Positions 1-5,931 of a stretch of 13,342 bases of DNA are shown here, one piece after another. The stretch comes from AM-1111 sp046302135 (GTDB lineage: Bacteria; Bacteroidota; Bacteroidia; B-17B0; Aurantibacillaceae). Every line of letters starts with the position of its first letter. Position 1 is the stretch's first letter. The translations under genes and the position numbers were made by a program. The notes beneath the pieces were generated by a model. That model was not told the origin of the DNA and searched no databases. It saw only the letters and a list, made by a program, of their open reading frames with translations. The DNA lies in assembly GCA_046302135.1 (NCBI GenBank), contig JBKCIQ010000009.1, positions 1-13,342 of the forward strand, written 5' to 3'.

Positions 1-1017
1 TCCGCGTAAAACATGCGAGCCAACATTGCTTCCACTACTACACGCACTTCCGCCTGAAGCCGCAATACCTGAAATGTCTAAGTTGAACAAAAGCATTTCT
101 GCATTTTCAGTAGGTGGAAATAAAACATTCAAAACTGTATATAGTGAGTTGTCTCCCGTTTCTCCATTAAATTCTACTCCCGCGATGCGTTCCTTCAACT
201 GACTCATCATATAATTTTTTAAACCTCTGATGTGCTGTTGATGTTCCTCCATTTTTTCATGGCAAATCTCAAATGCTTTTGCAAGTCCTGCAATACCGTA
301 AACATTTTCAGTTCCACCGCGCATATTCCTTTCCTGTGAACCTCCATGTATCATTGGAGAAATTTTCAAATCGTGGTTGATGTACAAAAATCCAACTCCT
401 TTTGGCCCATGAAATTTATGAGCGGCACATGTAATCAAGTGGACATTAATTTTTCTGAGGTCAATTGAATAATGTCCCATGGTTTGTACGGTGTCACTAT
501 GAAAAACGGCATTATATTTTTTACAGATTTCGCCGGTATTTTCAAGATTCAATAAAGTTCCGATTTCATTGTTGGCATGCATCAATGAAACAAAAGATTT
601 CTCATTGTTTTTAAGTAATTCTTCTAAATGATGATAATCAACATTTCCCTTGCTGTCTATATTTACAAAACTCAATTTGATTTTTCCATCTTTCTCTAAT
701 TCTTCTAATGTATGAGAAACAGCATGGTGTTCAATTTTTGTACTGATTGCATGCTTTATTTCATGGTCATGAATGGTTTGAACAATTGCCATGTTATCGG
801 CCTCGGTTCCTCCACTGGTAAAAAATATTTCAGCCGGAGTTACATTAAGCAGCTTCGCTACACTTTTGCGAGCGTTTTCAATTACAGAGCGTGTTTTTCT
901 TCCGAAACCGTGAATGGATGATGGATTACCGAAATGTTCCTGCATTAGCGGCAACATGGTTTCCAAAACTTGTTTGTCTATCGGAGTAGTTGCGGCGTTG
1001 TCCAGATATACTTTCAT
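1..1017 (-). CDS. iscS: Cysteine desulfurase, NifS/IscS family (3' end cut by window edge)
   Basis: PLP-dependent cytoplasmic enzyme that removes sulfur from L-cysteine, giving alanine and an enzyme persulfide for Fe-S cluster assembly or tRNA thiolation. The frame is open from an ATG at 1017 to base 1 (339 codons). Seen in it: the N-terminal motif YLDNAATTP (residues 4-12), TSGGTEADN near residue 70, HANNEIGT near residue 150, HSDTVQTMGH near residue 180, the PLP lysine K201 in HKFHGPKG, and the catalytic cysteine C326 in GGSACSSGS. About 40-50 C-terminal residues should lie beyond the window, judging by the usual family length of 380-400. The extended loop around the cysteine fits the IscS/NifS group rather than SufS. 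It sits 61 nt downstream of glmM on the same strand with no promoter box that I can find between them, so co-transcription is likely. Family is certain; the exact paralogue (iscS or nifS) and its sulfur acceptor are not. Confidence 0.95.
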   Translation of the reverse strand, partial: MKVYLDNAATTPIDKQVLETMLPLMQEHFGNPSSIHGFGRKTRSVIENARKSVAKLLNVTPAEIFFTSGGTEADNMAIVQTIHDHEIKHAISTKIEHHAVSHTLEELEKDGKIKLSFVNIDSKGNVDYHHLEELLKNNEKSFVSLMHANNEIGTLLNLENTGEICKKYNAVFHSDTVQTMGHYSIDLRKINVHLITCAAHKFHGPKGVGFLYINHDLKISPMIHGGSQERNMRGGTENVYGIAGLAKAFEICHEKMEEHQQHIRGLKNYMMSQLKERIAGVEFNGETGDNSLYTVLNVLFPPTENAEMLLFNLDISGIAASGGSACSSGSNVGSHVLRG

Positions 1018-1078
1018 GGTAAAAGGGATATTCTTTGGAAAGTAAATTTAATCAATTTGCAGAAACTCGTATCAAACA

Positions 1079-2479
1079 TCATCGTTCTTTGATGATTTCT
1101 TTGATGTCAGAAATTATTTTCTTGGCTAAATTTTCTGCAGTTGATTCCGATTCGCTCTCAGAATAAATTCTGATAATGGGTTCTGTGTTCGATTTTCTTA
1201 AATGTACCCATTCTTTTGAGAATTCAATTTTCACACCATCAACATCGTTAATGTGTTGTTTCTTGTATTTGGATTTTATTTTTTCTAAAATCTGATCTAC
1301 ATCGATATCCGGTGTAAGTTCTATCTTGTTTTTTGAAATATAGTAATCAGGGTAGGTGGCACGAAGCATGCTCACCGATTTACCATATTTAGCCAGGTGA
1401 GTTAGAAAAATTGCAATTCCAACCAAAGCATCTCTTCCATAATGTAGTTCAGGCAGAATTACTCCACCATTACCTTCCCCACCAATAATAGCCTTAGTTT
1501 TTTTCATCATCTCCACCACGTTTACTTCACCCACTGCAGAAGCAGAATAACTACCACCATGTTTTTCTGTAACATCTCTAAGTGCACGAGTAGATGAAAG
1601 ATTAGAAACGGTATTTCCTTTTCCTCCATTGCATTTAAGAACATAATCCGACACTGCAACCAATGTATATTCTTCACCAAACATTTCCCCATCTTCGCAA
1701 ACCAACGCTAAACGATCAACATCAGGATCAACTGAAATTCCTAAGTGCGCTTTATTTTTTACTACTGCTTTAGAAAGGTCTCTTAAATGCTCGGGTAATG
1801 GCTCCGGATTATGAGCAAAATTTCCATCGGGTTCACAATGAATTTTAAATACGCTTTCGACACCCAATGTTTCCAATAATTTAGGAACTACAAATCCACC
1901 GCTGGAATTAACTCCATCCACCACGATTTTAAATTTTTTGTCTTTTATGGCTTTTAAGTCAACGTAAGGAAGTTTTAAAATTTTCTGAATATGAATGTCA
2001 ATTAAATCATTCCTGGAAACTACCTTTCCCAATTTATTGACGTCTGCAAAATTAAATTCACCTTTCTCAGCAAGCTCCAGTACCTTTTTCCCTTCATCTC
2101 CGCTTATGAATTCACCTTTGTTATTTAAAAGCTTCAATGCGTTCCATTGTTTAGGATTGTGGCTCGCTGTTAAAATGATTCCTGCGCTGGCTTTCAATTC
2201 AGTAACGGCAATTTCAACGGTTGGGGTAGTAGATAATCCCAAATCTATTACCTGTATTCCTAAGCCGCATAATGTATTGGCTACCAATTGGCTCACCATT
2301 TCACCGCTAATTCTGGCATCCCTACCAATCACAATACTTAATGCTCCACCTTTTGTAGAGTTTTTTACCATTGTGCCAAATGCGGCACTAAATTTTACAA
2401 TGTCTATCGGATTGAGTCCCTCGCCCGGTTTTCCTCCTATGGTTCCACGTATTCCTGAAATAGATTTAATTAGTGTCAA
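1079..2479 (-). CDS. glmM: Phosphoglucosamine mutase (alpha-D-phosphohexomutase family)
   Basis: Interconverts glucosamine-6-phosphate and glucosamine-1-phosphate on the way to UDP-GlcNAc for peptidoglycan and LPS; cytoplasmic. I chose the TTG at 2479 (466 aa) because the protein then starts TLIKSISGIRGTIGG, the usual Bacteroidota GlmM N-terminus. The longer frame from TTG 2503 begins inside a promoter box. Four family motifs are present (numbering from 2479): phosphoserine loop TASHNP (S106), metal loop DPDVDR (D251, D253, D255), sugar-binding loop GEGNGG (334-339) and phosphate-binding loop RKSNTEPIIRIYSES (428-442). The sugar loop resembles the archaeal/Bacteroidota type rather than the E. 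coli GlmM form, so phosphomannomutase or phosphoglucomutase side activity is possible. It is probably the first gene of a unit with the cysteine desulfurase. All catalytic residues are intact. Confidence 0.92.
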   Translation of the reverse strand: MTLIKSISGIRGTIGGKPGEGLNPIDIVKFSAAFGTMVKNSTKGGALSIVIGRDARISGEMVSQLVANTLCGLGIQVIDLGLSTTPTVEIAVTELKASAGIILTASHNPKQWNALKLLNNKGEFISGDEGKKVLELAEKGEFNFADVNKLGKVVSRNDLIDIHIQKILKLPYVDLKAIKDKKFKIVVDGVNSSGGFVVPKLLETLGVESVFKIHCEPDGNFAHNPEPLPEHLRDLSKAVVKNKAHLGISVDPDVDRLALVCEDGEMFGEEYTLVAVSDYVLKCNGGKGNTVSNLSSTRALRDVTEKHGGSYSASAVGEVNVVEMMKKTKAIIGGEGNGGVILPELHYGRDALVGIAIFLTHLAKYGKSVSMLRATYPDYYISKNKIELTPDIDVDQILEKIKSKYKKQHINDVDGVKIEFSKEWVHLRKSNTEPIIRIYSESESESTAENLAKKIISDIKEIIKER

Positions 2480-2500
2480 GGTTATAAATTTGAGTGTCCG

Positions 2501-2527
2501 CAAAATTAATTTTCAATGGATAACCAA
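2501..2527 (-). promoter_or_regulatory. Bacteroidota-type promoter for glmM
   Basis: On the minus strand a -7 box TAATTTTG (2508-2501) matches the Bacteroidota consensus TAnnTTTG. A TTG at 2527-2525 stands 16 bases upstream, slightly under the usual spacing of about 17-23. Transcription would start near 2495, leaving a leader of roughly 15 nt before the TTG start codon at 2479. Predicted from the consensus only. Confidence 0.6.
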
Positions 2528-2588
2528 CCCCCATTTTTTTTATATAATTCTTAACATTTCTTGGCCTAGGCTGTTTAAAAAAATTAAG

Positions 2589-2619
2589 TTATTTTCGCGC
2601 GCTTTTTTTAATACATTTG
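2589..2619 (+). promoter_or_regulatory. Bacteroidota-type promoter for the TPR gene
   Basis: TACATTTG at 2612-2619 matches the -7 consensus TAnnTTTG exactly. The -33 element is weak: TTA at 2589-2591, 20 bases upstream, where TTG is expected. The transcript would begin near 2625 with a leader of about 50 nt. It faces away from the glmM promoter, so about 85 bp separate the two -7 boxes. Confidence 0.5.
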
Positions 2620-2678
2620 ATTGGTAAAGTTGTAATTTAAGGAGATATTAGGGTTATATTGAAGTAATTTTTTGGCTT

Positions 2679-4082
2679 ATGAATGAATTTGAAGATAATT
2701 TTAATCAGGAAGAATTTAAAGCGTTGCTGTTTAAGTTTGAAGCCATGGTAAAAGCCGATGCTTTCGTTTTTTTTGATGTGGATGAATTTGAGGATTTAAT
2801 AGAACATTTTTTTCAAACTCAGAATTCGGAATACCTTGAAAAGGCCATTGAGTCTGCTTTATCTCAATATCCCGACAATGTAAATTTTAATGTTAGTAAT
2901 GCTCAGCTTCTTGCTTTTAAGAATAAAATGGAGGAAGCACTTAAGTTATTAAATGATGTTGAAGTTAACCATCCCGAAACCGGTGAAATTTATACAACGC
3001 GTGGAGCAATATATAGCCAAATGGGGTTGTCTGAACAGTCTATCGAGAACTTTAAAATGGCTTTAAAATATAGCGATCTTAAGGAAGATATTTACGCATC
3101 GCTGGGAAGTGAGTACATGAATAAAAATGATTACGAGAGTTCTTTGTACTACCTGAAAAAAGGTTTTGCACTCAATCCGGAAAACGAAGTAATCATCAGT
3201 GAACTGGCAATTTGTTTTGAGTTTGCGGCAAAGGCTGATGAAGCAGTAAAGTTTTTTGAGAAGTTTAGCGATGATCATCCGTATAATAAATGGGCTTGGT
3301 TCAATCTTGGAATATCTTACAATCGTGTTCAGTTGTATGAAAAAGCGCTTGAAGCTTACGATTTTGCGATTACCATTGACCCAAAATTTTCATCTGCCTA
3401 TTTCAACAAAGGAAATTCATTTGCAATGCTGGGCCAATACAAGGAGGCGATAGATGTTTATAAAGAAACTTTTAATCATGAGGAACCGGATCCGTCCGCT
3501 CATTATTACATTGGAGAATGTTACGAGAACTTGGAAGATTACACCAATGCACTGGCTTATTATAATCGAGCAATTAAGCAAAATCCTCAGATGTCTGATG
3601 CATGGATTTCTATTGGAATAGTTTTAGATAAACAAAATCGTTTGACAGAGGGTATACATTATGTGAAAAAAGCATTGGAATTAGAGCCCGAGAATCCGGA
3701 CTATTGGTACATTTTTGCAGAGATTGAGGAAAAAATGGGATTCATTGAGGAAGCTCTAGGTGCATATCAGAAGGTAATAGAATTGAACTATAACGATTAT
3801 GATATATGGTTGGATTATTCAAATTGTCTAATTGCTGCAGGCTATTTGGAAGATGCGGTTTATGCTTTATCTGAAGGTATCAAATATTTTCCGGAGGTTG
3901 CCGATATCCAATACCGTATGAGTGCATTATTGGTAGAAACAGGTAAGAGGCAAGAGGCATTGGTTCACCTTCAGGCCGCGTTGTTGTTGGATTATGATAA
4001 GCACGAAGGATTATTCGAATATGCTCCGGATTTAAAATCAGATCCCGGGTTTATGCAAGTTATTAACACCTATAAGAGATAG
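2679..4082 (+). CDS. Tetratricopeptide-repeat protein, cytoplasmic
   Basis: A 467-residue protein made almost wholly of TPR helices. There is no signal peptide or membrane segment, so it is probably a cytoplasmic scaffold. After an acidic, Phe-rich N-terminus (residues 1-50) come about ten 34-residue units from roughly residue 50 to 440. Typical TPR signatures are visible, for example WAWFNLGISYNRVQLYEKAL, AYFNKGNSFAMLGQYKEAI and HYYIGECYENLEDYTNALAY, each with the small/aromatic pattern and a closing Pro. The ATG at 2679 is the first usable start: the in-frame TTG upstream at 2659 is followed at once by a stop. A similar TPR protein is, from memory, widespread in Bacteroidota housekeeping regions, but I know of no assigned function. 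The gene ends 62 nt before comA, which has its own promoter-like box, so the two may be transcribed partly independently. Confidence 0.9.
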   Translation: MNEFEDNFNQEEFKALLFKFEAMVKADAFVFFDVDEFEDLIEHFFQTQNSEYLEKAIESALSQYPDNVNFNVSNAQLLAFKNKMEEALKLLNDVEVNHPETGEIYTTRGAIYSQMGLSEQSIENFKMALKYSDLKEDIYASLGSEYMNKNDYESSLYYLKKGFALNPENEVIISELAICFEFAAKADEAVKFFEKFSDDHPYNKWAWFNLGISYNRVQLYEKALEAYDFAITIDPKFSSAYFNKGNSFAMLGQYKEAIDVYKETFNHEEPDPSAHYYIGECYENLEDYTNALAYYNRAIKQNPQMSDAWISIGIVLDKQNRLTEGIHYVKKALELEPENPDYWYIFAEIEEKMGFIEEALGAYQKVIELNYNDYDIWLDYSNCLIAAGYLEDAVYALSEGIKYFPEVADIQYRMSALLVETGKRQEALVHLQAALLLDYDKHEGLFEYAPDLKSDPGFMQVINTYKR

Positions 4083-4121
4083 ATCTTATTATTTATTTAT
4101 CTATTCAATTTTCTTAACTTG

Positions 4122-4129
4122 TATCTTTG
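4122..4129 (+). promoter_or_regulatory. Bacteroidota -7 promoter box before comA
   Basis: TATCTTTG is an exact match to TAnnTTTG and lies 15 nt before the comA ATG at 4145, with an A-rich stretch between. I see no clear -33 TTG at the right distance. It probably also drives the downstream decarboxylase-like gene. Confidence 0.6.
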
Positions 4130-4144
4130 CCTCAGAAAAAAAAG

Positions 4145-4933
4145 ATGAGTTATAATTTTAATTTGCCCCATTTACCTTCAAGAAATACAAAACCGCGTTC
4201 GGATGGTGTTACAATGGTGATGGATAAAGGGCTCAGTTTTCGTCAGGCTGAAGATTTTGTGGAGACAGGAGGAAACCATGTTGATTATGTAAAACTTGGA
4301 TTTGGTTCTTCAATCGTTTCTTCAAAGTTGAAAGAGAAGATAAAATTTTACCACGATTCGAAGCTTAAAGTTTATTTAGGTGGAACTCTTTTTGAAGCAT
4401 TTGTTGCAAGAAATAAGTTTGAAGATTACGTTCGATTGTTGGATGAACTGAAGTTGAAGACCGCAGAGGTTTCAGATGGATCTATTGAGTTACCCCACGA
4501 AAAAAAATGTGAGTACATTCAAAAACTCTCCAAAAATTTTGAAGTTTTATCTGAGGTGGGATCTAAAGAAGAAGGAATAATTATTCATCCAAGTAAGTGG
4601 ATAAAATTGATGAAGGCAGAGTTGAATGCAGGTTCGAGTAAGGTAATTGCAGAGGCACGCGAAAGTGGGAATGTGGGCATATATCACAGAAATGGAGCTG
4701 CACATGTTGTTTTAATAAATAGAATAACTTCAAAGATTCCTGTAGAAAAAATCATTTGGGAAACACCACAAAAATCTCAACAAGTTTATTTTATTAAATT
4801 ATTTGGTTCAAATGTTAATCTTGGAAATATCGCTCCAGATGATGTAATTCCTTTGGAAACATTAAGGTTAGGACTTAGGGCCGATACTTTTTTTACTTTT
4901 CTTCCCAAGGATTTGAGGCAGGATTCTCAATAA
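4145..4933 (+). CDS. comA: Phosphosulfolactate synthase (ComA family)
   Basis: Family reaction: sulfite adds to phosphoenolpyruvate to give (2R)-3-phosphosulfolactate. This is the first step of coenzyme M synthesis in methanogens; homologues occur in Bacillus (sulfolactate) and in plants (HSA32). The protein is 262 residues, the usual size for this TIM-barrel enzyme, and cytoplasmic. Family blocks visible: DKGLSFRQAEDFVE (27-40), VDYVKLGFG (46-54), YLGGTLFEAF (77-86), EVSDGSIELP (108-117), EARESGNVGIY (170-180), WETPQKSQQVYFIKLFG (205-221) and a C-terminal GLRADTFF (243-250). I chose the ATG at 4145; a longer frame begins at a TTG (4127) lying inside the TATCTTTG promoter box. The decarboxylase-like gene starts 22 nt after its stop. 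The true product here is unknown: Bacteroidota are not known to need coenzyme M, so a free sulfonate, a sulfonate-containing metabolite or an altered reaction are all possible. Confidence 0.88.
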   Translation: MSYNFNLPHLPSRNTKPRSDGVTMVMDKGLSFRQAEDFVETGGNHVDYVKLGFGSSIVSSKLKEKIKFYHDSKLKVYLGGTLFEAFVARNKFEDYVRLLDELKLKTAEVSDGSIELPHEKKCEYIQKLSKNFEVLSEVGSKEEGIIIHPSKWIKLMKAELNAGSSKVIAEARESGNVGIYHRNGAAHVVLINRITSKIPVEKIIWETPQKSQQVYFIKLFGSNVNLGNIAPDDVIPLETLRLGLRADTFFTFLPKDLRQDSQ

Positions 4934-4955
4934 TTTGCTTGTATACTTTTTACCG

Positions 4956-5666
4956 TTGAAGCTAATCAAAAATTTAATTCTTTTTTTTGCTTTAGTAAAG
5001 TTTTTTAATTTGGCATCCCAAACATCATCCGGTTTTGTTCATGTGGTAGGGGAGATGAGAAATGTGATGTGGAAAGGTCAGTTATCTGGAAACATAAATC
5101 TTGATACCATAACTAACAAAACCAATTTATATGGATTGGGTCCTATAGAATATTTATCAGGTGAAATTTTAGTAATTGATGGTCGGAGTTTTAAGTCAAC
5201 AGTTGCGACTGATAATGAAATTAAAGTTGAAGAAACTTTTAAAATTAAAGCTCCTTTTTTTGGATATACTAACGTAAAGCGTTGGCAAGAAATCAATTTA
5301 CCGGCATACGTACGAAATTTGAAGGAACTGGAAAATTATTTGGATTCAACTACAAAATTTTATCATAGACCAACCTTTTTTAAGCTCAGTGGTGTTATTG
5401 ATAGTGCCACAATACACATTGTGAATCTTCCTGAGGGGTCAAAAGTTTCTTCACCTGAGCAAGCTCATAAAGGCCTAAAAAAATATGAATTAAAAAATCA
5501 GTCTGTCGATATTATTGGTTTTTTCTCAACCGAACATAAGGCCATTTTTACTCATCATGATACATTTTTACATCTTCACCTCATTACAGCAAACAGAGAT
5601 AAAATGGGACATGTAGATGAGCTGAATATGATTCCAAAAATGTTTAAACTTTATTTACCTGAGTAG
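4956..5666 (+). CDS. Exported alpha-acetolactate decarboxylase-like protein with altered active site
   Basis: A 236-residue member of the AlsD/BudA fold family; classical members decarboxylate 2-acetolactate to acetoin. The TTG at 4956 is preferred: it gives MKLIK followed by a hydrophobic core, a good signal peptide with cleavage near residues 20-22. No ATG occurs upstream of the first conserved strand. Family landmarks: GLGPIEYLSGEILVIDG (60-76, with E70 as the metal-site Glu), and HLHLITANRDKMGH (H206, H208, H219) with the same 13-residue spacing as the zinc histidines of Bacillus AlsD. Differences: the catalytic Arg of the Bacillus TRTV motif aligns with H154 in TIHIV, and the protein stops at LYLPE, before the tail that carries the third catalytic residue (a Glu). 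It is likely co-transcribed with comA. Fold confident; acetolactate decarboxylase activity doubtful; probably periplasmic. Confidence 0.8.
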   Translation: MKLIKNLILFFALVKFFNLASQTSSGFVHVVGEMRNVMWKGQLSGNINLDTITNKTNLYGLGPIEYLSGEILVIDGRSFKSTVATDNEIKVEETFKIKAPFFGYTNVKRWQEINLPAYVRNLKELENYLDSTTKFYHRPTFFKLSGVIDSATIHIVNLPEGSKVSSPEQAHKGLKKYELKNQSVDIIGFFSTEHKAIFTHHDTFLHLHLITANRDKMGHVDELNMIPKMFKLYLPE

Positions 5667-5789
5667 AAATAGTTTTTGAATTTTTTCTTAATTCACGTTA
5701 ATTGATTTACATCTATTCTCAATCGAAAGTATTTACTTTATTATATCAGTTTCTTTTCAGAAAAAAATAGTAAACAAAACAATCATAAC

Positions 5790-5813
5790 AAAAAAGGCTA
5801 ACTTCTGTTAGCC
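5790..5813 (-). terminator. Intrinsic terminator after tRNA-Ala
   Basis: On the minus strand a 7-bp perfect stem (GGCTAAC / GTTAGCC) with an AGAA loop is followed by six T residues (5795-5790). It starts about six bases past the tRNA 3' end. On the plus strand the hairpin is followed only by CTTTG, so it would be a weak terminator for the convergent decarboxylase-like gene. Confidence 0.85.
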
Positions 5814-5818
5814 CTTTG

Positions 5819-5892
<74 letters not shown>

Positions 5893-5901
5893 TTTTAAGC
5901 A

Positions 5902-5909
5902 CAAAATTA
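5902..5909 (-). promoter_or_regulatory. Possible -7 promoter box for tRNA-Ala
   Basis: TAATTTTG on the minus strand matches TAnnTTTG and lies 9 bases upstream of the mature tRNA 5' end, in the 39-bp gap after the PorE-like gene. No TTG is found at the -33 position, so the promoter is plausible but incomplete. Confidence 0.45.
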
Positions 5910-5931
5910 AAGAAATATTTACTCATTAAAT

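Noticed and set aside
712..921. A 69-codon plus-strand frame over the cysteine desulfurase
   Set aside because: Antisense to conserved desulfurase motifs; no start context or homology.
1995..2627. A 210-codon plus-strand frame over the glmM gene
   Set aside because: It is antisense to clearly conserved glmM codons and its translation is low-complexity Ser/Leu/Pro/Phe with no recognisable domain.
2639..2644. AAGGAG, a perfect Shine-Dalgarno-like string before the TPR gene
   Set aside because: It lies 34 bases before the ATG, and the only intervening in-frame candidate (TTG at 2659) is followed at once by a stop. The phylum rarely uses such sites.
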